Assembly: GCA_028023455.1 (NCBI GenBank)
Contig: JAQFVV010006231.1
Span: forward strand, 4,726,036 to 4,790,035
Direction: 5' to 3'
Source: Epiperipatus broadwayi
Taxonomy: Eukaryota; Onychophora; Udeonychophora; Euonychophora; Peripatidae
Length of the DNA: 64,000 nt
Shown here: piece by piece, positions 55,901 through 60,852 of the stretch
Numbering within the stretch: the first letter of the stretch is position 1
Layout: every line of letters begins with the position of its first letter
Notes under the pieces: generated by a model
What the model saw: only the letters and a program-made list of their open reading frames with translations
Told to the model about the DNA's origin: nothing
Databases searched by the model: none
Translations under genes and position numbers: made by a program

Positions 55901-58900
55901 TGATCCTGGAATAGAAAATGAGGAATGCTCTTGTTATTATAGAAAGTTGAGAGAATCAAGTCATGTTGTATTGATTTAACTAGCTCATTAGTGATTCTTG
56001 GAAATGAAATAAATTATTTTATAATCAATAGAAATTTATCTGTATTAAGGAAAACAAATTTTTTTTTGGAAACAAGTCTGAAAGATCATGGAATAATGAT
56101 TAATAAATAGAGCAAATAATATTACCGAAGTCCTTGTTCTAATTCTTTTACAAATATTAACGTGAGTGAAATTTTTAGGAAGTTTTTTTTTTTTATGTGG
56201 AGGCAGACTGAATTTTTGATATAATTAATCAAGACCTGCTAACAATGGTTGGTAAAAATATATAAGATGCCTTAGAGACCTTTCTGATTCACTATCAAAT
56301 CTCAGCTGATTTTCTTTAGTGTACTTTATAATCTCATGGAAGATAAAGATATGGTGACTAAGTTTAGATTTATGAATAGGTTAAGCTTTTTAGAGCATTG
56401 AGATATGTGTGCAGATTTTTCAGCAGTAGAAACTGGCAATATTTTCTCTTGTTATAGAAATAAAAGTCTTTACTTATTGAAATTTGGGATGTTATGAGAT
56501 CATTAGATAAATTCACTAAGTAAATGTTAAACTATTGCCTAGACTTTTATTCTGTATCACAATGATATTTTCAAAAATTAAAGTTTGTTGCATGGTTTAT
56601 TTTTTTTGAATTTGCAATTGACTTCTCTCATTGAAATACAGAAAATTTAAAAGTATCTTGAATTATTGAGTAAGTTCAAAGCAGGGTCACATAAATTTAA
56701 ATCTAAAAAAAATTGAAATTTTTCTGTCAATAGCTTCATTACTGATGAGCGTAATTTTGTCATGATCATATATAATTTGTTATGGAGCAGGTATTATTTG
56801 TAGTCTCTGTGATGTAAAAATCTTCATGAAATATGTCAGATTGCTGGTGTTGTTCTGCAATAAAAATTAATAAATTTGTTGTAGAATTCTTAAGTAGAAT
56901 GGTATTGTATTTGTGATGTATTTCATAATTATAATATTTTTATTTACCATCGTCAAACTCACTCCACTCACAACTTTGACACCATCCACCTCAGATAAAT
57001 ACAATAATGATTTTTATTAATCATTTTCTAAATTAGAGATTATCTTTAACACAGATATAAACATTAAACCTCAGTTAAAGATTAATATATCTGATTTTTT
57101 AATTTTAAACATACACACACATGGAGTTATTCACTTTTCTCTTTCCCATGTGTAATATCTATAGATATATTAAACAACCTCCATACTTCCCCATTTTTTT
57201 AAAAATTCATATAAATAAAGATACAATAAAAGACAAATGCCCCCTAAGATGCATTTCATGCTGAACCAGCACTCATCAGTTGACCCAAGTCACTATCTCT
57301 CCTATATATCTATTATATGAAGAGTATTTATCTATAGTAAATTATTAAATTTTTATTTACCATTGTCAAACTCACAGCTTTGACACCATCCATCTCAGAT
57401 AAATACAATAATGATTATTATTAATCATTTTTTAGATTAGGGATTATCTCTAGCACAGATATAAACTTTAAACCTCAGTTAAAGATTAATATATCTGATT
57501 TTTTAAATATATATATATATATATTTATAATCTGTTTAACATGTAAAAGTGCAACAAAAACATTTTTATATCATGTTATTGTAGAATATTCATTAGATGG
57601 TAATGGCGCATTATTAAGATATGTGAGTATTATTTATAGATAACTGCATATCAAAAGAGATCTTTTTATCTTTGTTTAACATCAGAAAAGTATACTAATG
57701 AAACTCCAGTACAAAAAAGAGAAAGCAAGATAATAAAATGGATAATATTCTGTTTTCAAAATTATTTCTCATTAAGAAGCATGTGCAATGACAGTTGCAT
57801 ATTTTCTTCTTTGTGAAATTTCTTGACACAGTAGGAAAAATTTCCCAATGCTGTATTGAGAAGTTCGTCATTTTAAGTGATTAACAATACATCCATGTAA
57901 TCAATGGGATAGATAGCATATATGTATATAACTTCACATGGTGTAAAAAAATTGGGATGCTGAAATATATTGTGTTTAGAGGATAAGCAATAATAGCTAT
58001 CACTGATATAGTATATTGTCTAGTCACTCTAACTGCTTTTAGGCAGAAAATATTTAGTAAAACATAATTAACAGAAGGCAAGTATATCATTTGGAAAAGA
58101 AAAAAATTATTAATTGTTCAGAAAATATTTATAATTAAAATAGCAACTCCTTTGGTTGCTCTGTTGTTGAAGTAATGTAACAATTTTCCAATTCACAAAC
58201 AAACTTTATTGACTGTATCAGTATGTATAGTTTTGGAAAAATTTTGGCAATTTTTAAACCTTTTATCAGGTATTTAATATTTAAAGTTACAACTACTAAC
58301 TGTTTCTAAAGTGTAATTATTTTATTATTAAAGATTTTTATTTCTTCTCAGTCTTTCTATTAATTATTTCAGTTAATATAGACTTCTGATGCAGATATTT
58401 GACTTAGAACAGTATATATAAATTGGCGAGATAGCATCATATTTTTGATTCACGTCAGATATGGTAGATGTGATTAACCTGCTTTAATTCTGAAAGGGAC
58501 TAGATTGCCATTGATATTTTAAACTGAATGATAAATTGCAATGGTAACATATCAACACCTTTATTAAAGTCAAATTATCACTATTATGTTATGATCATGA
58601 ATTACTTCAAGTCTACTTAATGCAGCTGTATCTCCTGGCTAATGATATCTGATTCAGCCAATCTGTATCCCTCATTATTATATATGATATAGAGACATTT
58701 ACCTGAATCAGCAATCTTATTTGGCTCAAGTTTCTGCTTAAAATAAAAGTTATTCTTCTAATGATTGTATTGACAGTCAGAATAATAGTTATTTTTATTT
58801 CCAAAAGCATGGTTTTTAGAATTTAAAAAAAAATGTGAATATGGATGGAAGTGATAGCTGTCTATGAACATACAAATTTTGAATTAAAGAAATATATATT

Positions 58901-59640
58901 GTAATTAGACAGTACTTATTTGTAATTTTGTCATTATTTGATTTATCCCAAGACCATGTAGTAGTAGACAAAAATTTGTTCATGCTATTAGTATTTAATT
59001 TTTTCATAATTTCTTTTAATTTTATATATGAATATTACATATTTATCTTTTTTATTTGAATTCAAAGACTTTTGTTCATTTACATTTATAGACCCAAAAA
59101 GCCTAAGTTAGTGTTTAGTTGAGATTTTTCATTGCTGATATAAAACTACATGAGTTTCTGGCTGGGAACATCATGTGAGAGTTTGTGATAATCATTTAAT
59201 AGATCATTGAATTTGAAGTAGAGGTTGGACATTATTAACCATTTTTTGTCTTATTTATTGAAGCTGAGATATTGTTAATTTTTTTACTAATAGTTGCTTG
59301 AAAATATTGGTTTTTGATATAATTATTTTTTCCATTTAAATAATTTGTAAAAATTCACGCTTTTGATATTGGAGTAATTGGGATAATCAAACTAATGTGG
59401 TCGATTTAGTTTTTTTATATTATTTATGTTGATAATATGAAGTGGCGTTTCTGTAATTACCTTTCAATCAATTAAGTAATAGTAAATATTTTTGTAATAA
59501 TTTCATTTCATTTTTTTTTTTTTTGGCAGAGAATAGTTCAAACTTCCCAACTTAATATGAACACTTCATCTTTAGATGGAACCATAACAAGTGAACTAAA
59601 TAATGCAAAGAAGGAAGAAAAAGTCAAGCAAACAACTAAG
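7906..59640 (+). CDS. TUBGCP2: Gamma-tubulin complex component 2 (GCP2), partial split gene, 14 exons
   Basis: GCP2 pairs with GCP3 in the gamma-tubulin small complex and ring complex that nucleates microtubules at centrosomes and other organising centres. Joining 7906-7967, 8198-8240, 17728-17799, 19165-19229, 20193-20305, 26919-27069, 27152-27243, 30036-30123, 34418-34491, 39716-39816, 48325-48395, 48512-48686, 52580-52723 and 59530-59640 gives 454 codons with no stop. The product aligns by eye along its length with animal GCP2, for example GGAVLSLLHEKT, EKWIYKGIIADPYSE, TLKERQYVEQIEKA, DQGDFLVQFMD, LSGLEAFSFDY, RQRMLNFVQNFEYYMMFEV and DDVLIYHLDFLNDCLKDCML. Exons 1-5 belong to the N-terminal GRIP domain. 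Exons 6-14 belong to the C-terminal domain that binds gamma-tubulin. The start (about 300 residues in known animal GCP2) and the final segment after exon 14 are not in the window. GCP3-6 are less likely because residue identity and exon content follow GCP2. Confidence 0.95.
8198..8240 (+). CDS. TUBGCP2: GCP2 exon B
   Basis: This exon lies behind a short 230-bp intron, with acceptor TTTAG and donor GTAAGT. It completes the split glycine codon and reads DFKAQELSLYLIQA, equivalent to the human segment with KAQ/QAQEL. It ends in phase 0. Confidence 0.9.
8241..9062. other. AT-rich start of intron 2
   Basis: Low-complexity T and TA tracts, including a TATATATATGTATACATGTGTG stretch near 8551 and TTG repeats near 8650. 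Nothing gene-like. Confidence 0.5.
9205..9259 (-). ncRNA. Hammerhead ribozyme-like motif, array unit 1
   Basis: Minus strand: GATCTTGCCCAA, then core box CTGACGA (9241-9247), a stem II region, then AAAA where GAAA is expected (9222-9225), and TTGGGGATC (9205-9213). CCCAA pairs with TTGGG and GATC with GATC, giving a stem I with an internal loop. The second core box has lost its G and stem II is weakened, so this copy is probably inactive. Confidence 0.5.
9655..9715 (-). ncRNA. Hammerhead ribozyme-like motif, array unit 2
   Basis: Minus strand: CTAATGA (9694-9700, one change from CTGATGA), then stem II GTGC / loop TGGTTCT / GCAC, then GAAA (9675-9678). Next comes TATGTGTATC, in which ATA/TAT close a UGUG loop as stem III with C at the cleavage position. 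Core box 2, stem II and stem III are intact by eye; box 1 has G5 changed and stem I is weak. Confidence 0.55.
10115..10180 (-). ncRNA. Hammerhead ribozyme-like motif, array unit 3 (decayed)
   Basis: Minus strand: AATGATGA in place of CTGATGA, ATGCTGATTCTGCT as eroded stem II, GAAA at 10137-10140 and a GTGTTTC tract, flanked by GCCC and GGATCAT stem I remnants. Recognised by alignment to units 1 and 2. Confidence 0.4.
10926..10990. repeat. Poly-C tract and hAT left flank
   Basis: C(13) at 10931-10943. GTTTACTT at 10983-10990 is the left copy of the target duplication of the hAT element that follows. Confidence 0.7.
12289..12593 (+). mobile_element. 305-bp Penelope-derived snap-back insertion
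   Basis: Flanked by a perfect 14-bp direct repeat AAGTCAAGTTTTAT (12275-12288 and 12594-12607). Two ~75-base arms (12289-12365 and about 12485-12570) are inverted copies of each other and match the 5' terminal region of the Penelope-like element at 34030-34150. The 100-odd bases between the arms carry a hammerhead-like core. It is nested inside the hAT element, so it inserted later. Confidence 0.7.
12380..12436 (+). ncRNA. Hammerhead ribozyme-like motif in Penelope-derived insertion
   Basis: CTGAAGA (12392-12398), stem II AGAGG (12399-12403) with CCTCT (12414-12418), then T and GAAA (12420-12423), followed by C-ATTGTGC-GTA. The core boxes fit CUGANGA and GAAA, and a two-pair stem III AC/GT is possible. 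One extra U precedes GAAA and stem I is not obvious, so activity is doubtful. Penelope-like elements are known to carry hammerheads with minimal stem III. Confidence 0.4.
12930..13240 (+). pseudogene. hAT transposase remnant (GTF2IRD2/ZBED5-like group)
   Basis: On the plus strand around 13060-13235 the frame reads KPFSEGEVMKDCILATIELI, a stop, then PEPKKKFGSINISQRTVAKQ and IEKLSLNVD. This matches the N-terminal part of transposases of the GTF2IRD2/ZBED5/FAM200 hAT group, where SEGEF(V/I)K-C and the 'SLSRNTV-RRIE' helix occur in this order. The catalytic region was not found. The antisense frame at 12878-13081 is a shadow of it. Confidence 0.6.
15192..15289 (-). pseudogene. Gag double CCHC zinc knuckle remnant
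   Basis: Minus strand 15289-15248 reads CQLCLKNEHNAA, a stop, then C: a CX2CX4HX4C knuckle with one stop. After a one-base shift, 15233-15192 reads CFKCGKMEHITREY, a second knuckle whose last Cys has become Tyr. Two closely spaced knuckles are typical of Gypsy-type LTR retrotransposon gag proteins, though some other retroelements share them. Confidence 0.6.
16690..16735 (-). ncRNA. Eroded hammerhead-like copy (38-kb family), inverted partner
   Basis: Minus strand CTCTCTGA, AGGCCAATAGTC, AAAAATTAGT aligns with the 38-kb hammerhead family. It lacks part of core box 1 and has AAAA in place of GAAA. With the plus-strand copy at 17358-17409 it brackets about 0.7 kb. Confidence 0.3.
17358..17409 (+). 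ncRNA. Hammerhead-like copy (38-kb family) with compensatory stem changes
   Basis: CTAATGA (17372-17378), then A-GAC-CAATA-GTC-A, then GAAA (17392-17395), TTAATC and TGGAATTTG. Compared with the 38-kb copy, stem II GGC/GCC has become GAC/GTC. Stem III ACTAGT has become ATTAAT, both by paired changes. Core G5 is A, so this copy is probably inactive. Confidence 0.5.
17728..17799 (+). CDS. TUBGCP2: GCP2 exon C
   Basis: Acceptor TTTTCAG and donor GTGAGT bound exactly 24 codons in phase 0, beginning ACVPYLEILEKWIYKG. This is the highly conserved GRIP1 segment. The preceding intron of 9.5 kb carries the ribozyme array, a hAT element and a gag remnant. Confidence 0.93.
18080..18202 (+). repeat. Two-copy tandem duplication, 63-bp period
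   Basis: ACTTCAAATTTAACA starts at 18080 and again at 18143, followed in both by TCAAAATATATTTTTAAATA. The second copy is slightly shorter. It lies in intron 3, which otherwise holds only AT-rich sequence; the minus-strand open frame at 18428-18721 shows no family resemblance. Confidence 0.75.
19165..19229 (+). CDS. TUBGCP2: GCP2 exon D, ends at an AT-AC donor
   Basis: The exon reads FIVEEKDVAAKNEEQDTYDD and then one more Asp plus two bases of a further Asp codon, up to 19229. Reading straight on would hit a stop at once (ATATCCTTAA), and there is no GT donor. The next eight bases, 19230-19237, are ATATCCTT, the U12-type AT-AC 5' splice-site consensus. Joining to 20193 restores the D-YWEKRYT sequence expected from the family. 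Confidence 0.88.
19230..20192 (+). other. U12-type AT-AC intron of GCP2
   Basis: The 5' splice site is ATATCCTT (19230-19237). The 3' end is AC (20191-20192). A near-consensus U12 branch site TTCCTTAAA (20174-20182) lies 10-12 bases before the acceptor, within the short distance minor introns need. GT-AG alternatives do not preserve the conserved frame. The intron interior otherwise holds only AT-rich sequence with no element I recognise. Confidence 0.88.
20193..20305 (+). CDS. TUBGCP2: GCP2 exon E
   Basis: This exon follows the AT-AC intron and begins T-TAT-TGG. It includes YWEKRYTVCRERTPVFLEK and KILRTGKYLNVIRQC, matching the GCP2 block ending in KYLNVVRECG. Donor GTAAG starts at 20306. 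The exon ends one base into a glycine codon. Confidence 0.93.
20660..21920 (-). mobile_element. LTR-like repeat, inverted relative of 1-840
   Basis: The reverse complement aligns with 1-840 through shared anchors (see that entry). In this orientation a TATAAATA box (21786-21793), an ATCAGT initiator-like site about 30 bases on, and TGGCGC (20883-20888) resembling a primer-binding site appear in the order promoter, leader, primer site. This fits an LTR plus start of an internal region. Open frames at 20631-20916 fall in it without recognisable domains. Confidence 0.5.
21921..25539. other. AT-rich part of intron 5
   Basis: No gene was recognised. It contains G(14) at 24304-24317 next to an eroded hammerhead relative at 24330-24375, and a (TA)n tract near 23440. 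The open frame 23184-23381 has no family resemblance. Confidence 0.5.
24330..24375 (+). ncRNA. Eroded hammerhead-like copy (38-kb family)
   Basis: CTCA-ATGAAGA, AGATAATAGCT, A, GAAA (24360-24363), TTAATTTAGG aligns with the copy at 17358-17409. Three bases of core box 1 are missing. The match continues downstream (GGAATTTG, TTGGCATTAC/TTAGCATCAC), so this is a dispersed repeat and not chance. Confidence 0.35.
25540..26790 (+). mobile_element. RTE-type retrotransposon fragment, heavily decayed
   Basis: Plus-strand frames include IKELYKNLYSN-like and KICIDILKEANK-like sequence at 25600-25750, which fits the start of RTE reverse transcriptase. YKYLGH..DGYIHEINGRIG-like sequence follows at 26325-26395, then YGSETCTL at 26475-26500 and an end resembling the CATCCTGCAGTGGAT tail near 26755. 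Order and spacing match the better copy at 46495-47432. Open frames on the minus strand here are shadows. Confidence 0.65.
26919..27069 (+). CDS. TUBGCP2: GCP2 exon F
   Basis: Acceptor AATATAG ends at 26918 and donor GTATTT starts at 27070. The exon reads GRNVKCPHAQEIVYTLKER, then QYVEQIEKAYKYASKILLN and LLMEEKDLMGRLR. It spans the junction between the two GRIP domains. It is followed by an 82-bp intron, the shortest in the visible gene. Confidence 0.95.
27152..27243 (+). CDS. TUBGCP2: GCP2 exon G
   Basis: Acceptor TTAATTAG and donor GTAAG bound the segment SVKHYFLLDQGDFLVQFMD followed by MAEEEMKKNID. YFLxDQGDF is a hallmark of the C-terminal GCP domain. Confidence 0.95.
27244..28102. other. 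AT-rich start of intron 7
   Basis: No feature recognised; the open frame 27314-27496 shows no family resemblance. Confidence 0.5.
28103..28914. mobile_element. MITE-like element with ~45-bp inverted ends
   Basis: TAAAATAACTTATGT at 28103 is repeated in reverse complement up to 28914. The match extends inward through TTCTTCATTCTTTTAG (to 28146, and from 28869). The inside is non-coding and includes a less AT-rich block at 28600-28760 with an unexplained minus-strand open frame (28526-28759). No convincing target duplication beyond a possible TA was seen. Confidence 0.5.
28915..30035. other. Intron 7 remainder
   Basis: AT-rich, with G(11) at 29607-29617. Nothing else recognised. Confidence 0.5.
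30036..30123 (+). CDS. TUBGCP2: GCP2 exon H
   Basis: Acceptor TTGTTTAG and donor GTAATG bound the segment EIMPSRLESLLELALRTS, then VANSDPYKDDL. This matches the PPRLEALLELALR...DPFKDDL block of GCP2. Confidence 0.94.
30124..32099. other. Intron 8, left part
   Basis: AT-rich and non-coding. The open frames 30352-30630 and 31266-31451 have composition and content typical of chance frames and no known motif. Confidence 0.5.
32106..32420 (-). pseudogene. GIY-YIG endonuclease domain of Penelope-like element
   Basis: Minus strand: PDIICKIPCSCKIYIG, a stop, then RVEIYKNRVKN, SSALYFHKLN, YDNAEVIFYF, KRVKEILMINFFESEAINL and a stop after VWYLK. The order C-C, YIG, R..Y...V, HxL, DNAxV, KR..E and the final INL fits the GIY-YIG domain of Penelope-like elements. 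The Arg-containing YIG-x-T-x-R helix is damaged by the stop. Confidence 0.75.
32940..33720 (-). pseudogene. Penelope-like reverse transcriptase remnant
   Basis: VSYVDDCLLFRK is read from the minus strand with the YVDD catalytic box at 32981-32992. Upstream in the same element, KKDKDGHFALVNNSDFKNK (about 33690-33610) resembles the DKxGxFVV..Y segment at the start of Penelope RT domains. Indels separate the pieces. Confidence 0.7.
34418..34491 (+). CDS. TUBGCP2: GCP2 exon I
   Basis: Acceptor GTTGTAG and donor GTTTGT bound the segment GVELLPFDLINQMFKILSIE then TKQEK. This corresponds to the LMPHDLITQLLRVLAIETKQEK segment of vertebrate GCP2. Confidence 0.93.
34675..35515 (+). mobile_element. RTE-type retrotransposon fragment, decayed
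   Basis: Aligns with 46580-47425: ACTAAAGTCATGTTCAATG at 34891, ATAATGGATGAAATTAAT at 35004, AGACTGAGATGGAAATGAGC (KLKW-WA) at 35269, and a CATCCTG-type tail near 35480-35500. Broken in all frames. It lies sense to GCP2 in intron 9. Confidence 0.7.
35516..37795. other. AT-rich intronic spacer
   Basis: Low-complexity tracts only. The open frame 36418-36630 and the overlapping start of 37656-37940 have no recognisable content. Confidence 0.5.
38131..38185 (-). ncRNA. Hammerhead ribozyme-like motif (best copy of family)
   Basis: Minus strand: stem I strand CCAAAGCTCCTCA (38185-38173), core CTGACGA (38172-38166), A-GGC-CACTA-GCC-A as stem II, GAAA (38152-38149). Palindromic stem III ACTAGT follows, then C at 38143 as cleavage base and TGGGGATATTGG (38142-38131). 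UGGGGAU pairs with the proximal part of the stem I strand, with one G-U, and UUGG pairs with CCAA across an internal loop, as in type I hammerheads. An A-A mismatch closes stem II. Confidence 0.62.
38770..38812 (+). ncRNA. Hammerhead ribozyme-like motif, right outer arm
   Basis: CTGATGA (38775-38781), T, stem II GACTG (38783-38787) / CAGGA / CAGTC (38793-38797), GAAA (38798-38801). Both core boxes and a 5-bp stem II are exact, with one extra base before stem II. Stem III and stem I are not clear by eye. The inverted copy at 37824-37851 has AAAA in place of GAAA. Confidence 0.45.
38833..39715. other. AT-rich end of intron 9
   Basis: No feature recognised. Confidence 0.5.
39716..39816 (+). CDS. 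TUBGCP2: GCP2 exon J
   Basis: Acceptor TTTTTAG and donor GTAAAT bound the segment EYRLEATDLYLSGLEAFSFD and then YQVKWPLSLILNRK. It includes the conserved LSGLEAFSFDY and VKWPLSL motifs and ends in phase 0. Confidence 0.96.
39817..46494. other. AT-rich intron 10, mostly featureless
   Basis: Mostly low-complexity AT sequence with C(12) at 45643-45654. 43900-45500 is T-rich on the plus strand and might be a badly decayed minus-strand retroelement, but no motif is clear enough to call. Open frames at 41507, 42161, 42217, 43696 and 46139 show no family resemblance. Confidence 0.45.
46495..47432 (+). mobile_element. RTE-type retrotransposon, 5'-truncated, best copy
   Basis: Contains the RT and C-terminal part of an RTE endonuclease/reverse transcriptase: VRQGDSTSPKLFTAVLQEVF near 46568, then LDFADDVVVFANN with the catalytic FADD at 46686-46697. 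The frame 46756-47142 reads INVRKTKVMFNGFS, YKYLGQIINTDGN and LPILTSGSETWTLN. After one stop, LKWGWAGHIARS and PRKRPHMR continue in frame. It ends at CATCCTGCAGTGGATTGATA and a short TGATGATGATGA tail, typical of RTE 3' ends. Several stops make it inactive. Confidence 0.85.
47433..48324. other. End of intron 10
   Basis: AT-rich with several short (TA)n tracts. Nothing else recognised. Confidence 0.5.
48325..48395 (+). CDS. TUBGCP2: GCP2 exon K
   Basis: Acceptor TTTTAAG and donor GTAAGT bound the segment ALTRYQMLFRHLFYSKHVER followed by QLC and two bases of Asn. It is separated from the next exon by only 116 bp. Confidence 0.95.
48512..48686 (+). CDS. TUBGCP2: GCP2 exon L
   Basis: Acceptor TTTTTAG and donor GTAAGT bound the segment. 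It reads VWLCNKSAKLYSLNATQWF, then AAAFALRQRMLNFVQNFEYY and MMFEVLEPNWQIFENNIHN. This is the best conserved part of the gamma-tubulin-binding domain (RMLNFVQN..YYMMFEV). Confidence 0.97.
48687..51194. other. Intron 12, left part
   Basis: AT-rich with no coding signal. 50670-50815 is extreme low complexity: G(16) at 50685-50700 followed by long T and A runs. Confidence 0.5.
51195..51266. repeat. Near-perfect 33-bp-arm hairpin
   Basis: Arms 51195-51227 and 51234-51266 are reverse complements with a single mismatch, around a 6-base spacer AATTTG. Both ends run into T tracts. The arms are less AT-rich (CAACCACAATTGGGG) than their surroundings. Confidence 0.85.
51267..52579. other. Intron 12, right part
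   Basis: AT-rich with a short palindrome GTAACGACATATTTATATATCGTTAC near 51642-51667. Otherwise nothing recognised. Confidence 0.5.
52580..52723 (+). CDS. TUBGCP2: GCP2 exon M
   Basis: Acceptor TATTTTAG and donor GTAAAG bound exactly 48 codons. They start VSNVDDVLIYHLDFLNDCLK and continue DCMLTSPELLKIVHKIMM then VCLNFSNFFQ. This matches ASNIDDVLGHHTGFLDTCLKDCML of GCP2. Confidence 0.95.
52826..54258. mobile_element. Non-autonomous hAT-like element
   Basis: Ends CAGGGGGCCCAAGATG (left) and CAGGGGTTGCCAAAAG (reverse complement of the right end) fit the CAGGGGTxxCCAA type of hAT terminus. Flanks GTTTACAT (52818-52825) and GTCTATAT (54259-54266) could be a diverged 8-bp target duplication (6 of 8 match). 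The inside is non-coding. Confidence 0.6.
54259..55566. other. AT-rich part of intron 13
   Basis: No feature recognised except homopolymer T/A runs near 55375-55402. Confidence 0.5.
55567..55686 (+). other. Candidate 40-codon cassette exon in GCP2 intron 13
   Basis: An open stretch of exactly 120 bases lies between an acceptor-like ATGTAG and a donor-like AAG/GTGATT. It is in phase 0, so it would be frame-neutral between exons M and N. It begins LIDPKFKKSKLYQTFDDFLK. Known GCP2 proteins align directly across the M-N junction without it, so it is either an optional exon or a chance open frame. Confidence 0.3.
55687..56940. other. AT-rich part of intron 13
   Basis: No feature recognised. Confidence 0.5.
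56941..57510 (-). repeat. 413-bp tandem repeat (about 1.4 units) with hammerhead motif
   Basis: TATTTACCAT...GTCAAACTCA starts at 56941 and again at 57354. About 155 bases of the second unit are present, ending where TCTGATTTTTTAA meets a (TA)n tract. The full first unit holds one minus-strand hammerhead motif at 57240-57290. A partial dimer of a ~0.4 kb unit with a type I hammerhead is the layout described for animal retrozymes. Confidence 0.7.
57238..57292 (-). ncRNA. Hammerhead ribozyme-like motif with intact core
   Basis: Minus strand: CTGATGA (57279-57273), stem II GTGCT / GGTTC / AGCAT (one G-U pair), GAAA (57257-57254), palindromic stem III ATGCAT and C at the cleavage position. All core residues fit the consensus. 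Stem I is short by eye: AA pairs with TT next to the core, beyond which pairing is lost (GTC opposite AGG). It is clearly related to the motifs in the 9-kb array (CACTCATCAGTTG versus CACTCGTCAGTTG). Confidence 0.62.
57511..59529. other. End of intron 13
   Basis: AT-rich. The minus-strand frames at 57881, 58613 and 58816 have no family resemblance. The polypyrimidine tract of exon N ends it. Confidence 0.5.
59530..59640 (+). CDS. TUBGCP2: GCP2 exon N (last visible)
   Basis: The polypyrimidine acceptor TTTTTTGGCAG ends at 59529 and the donor GTACTT starts at 59641. The exon encodes RIVQTSQLNMNTSSLDGTIT followed by SELNNAKKEEKVKQTTK. This is the variable linker that precedes the final VQLVSGFEATINKFD-like helix block in known GCP2. 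That final block was not found between 59641 and 64000. Confidence 0.8.
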
Positions 59641-60852
59641 GTACTTTTTTTTTAATTATCAGACTCAACCTAATTTGTTAATACAAAAAAAAAAATATTA
59701 TATTACTTAAAATATTATTCTTTTTATTCAATAGATACAATTAATGCTAATTGGGAAGTCATGTGACATTCAAACACTGGATGTGATAGATTGACCTTTG
59801 ATGCAGAAACATTTAGCTCTCAGTTCCATTATTCTATAACTGCTATTACCTATATGGAGTAGTTAACAAACCCATATCACAAGAAATGTAAAAATTGCCT
59901 AAGCAATTATAAATGACAAATGTATATATATTCATAGGATTCTATATTAATTTGAATATTGATTATTTGGAAATACAAACATAACCTTCATTTTTATAAA
60001 AATGTATTTCTTCAATAAAAAGTTATGATAGAAAGTTTAAGACAAATTAATAAACATCTTTTGGTTGTAAACTACACAATAAATAATAGAGATTAATTTT
60101 ATGAAAAATCACCTTTAAAAAGTTTCATAGCACAAACTAAATCAATCTGCCACAAGGAAAAAAAAAAACCTTTTATAGATTCATTATTAATAATAAATAC
60201 TGAAACATCTTTATACATTTTATTTGAAAAATATATATGGGATATTGTAATATTATATTGCCTATAATATAAAATGCTATAAAAATTAATAATCAAGAAA
60301 TTGAATCTCATTTCCATCCAAATGTTTTTGCCATCAAAATTAAAACTCAAATATATATATAGAATCTTTTTTTTTTTAAAGTGGATATGCAGTTCTATTT
60401 TCTTGAATTTTAATTAAATGCATATTTTCTTTGATTAAAAAAAAATCTCATTTTCAAAATATTTTATTTGCTTAAAAATTCTAAAGTTTTAACAACCAAT
60501 GTGAATATTTTTCAGAATTTGATTTTGGCTCAATCTTTGGTCTGTGAAAACTTTGAAAGCAGGAAATGTGATAAAAAAATATCAAATAATGATATGAAAA
60601 TTTAGTCATCTACTCTGGATAATATAGGATAATAATAATGGTTAAAAAAATTATTACTATTATTATAAAGTGTACTATTTGGATCTTGCTGATTTAAATT
60701 TGAATCAAGAAATAAAATATTTAAGATAAGACAATTTTAAAAGTTATTAAAATAAATTAAGAAAAATCACTAAAAGAAATATATATTGTAATATAATTAT
60801 TGCTTCTATAAATATGAATTAATTTACACAAAATAGACTAATTGCATTTTCC
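59641..60852. other. Intron after exon N, left part
   Basis: AT-rich, no exon of GCP2 recognised. The minus-strand frame 60099-60350 shows no motif. Confidence 0.5.
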
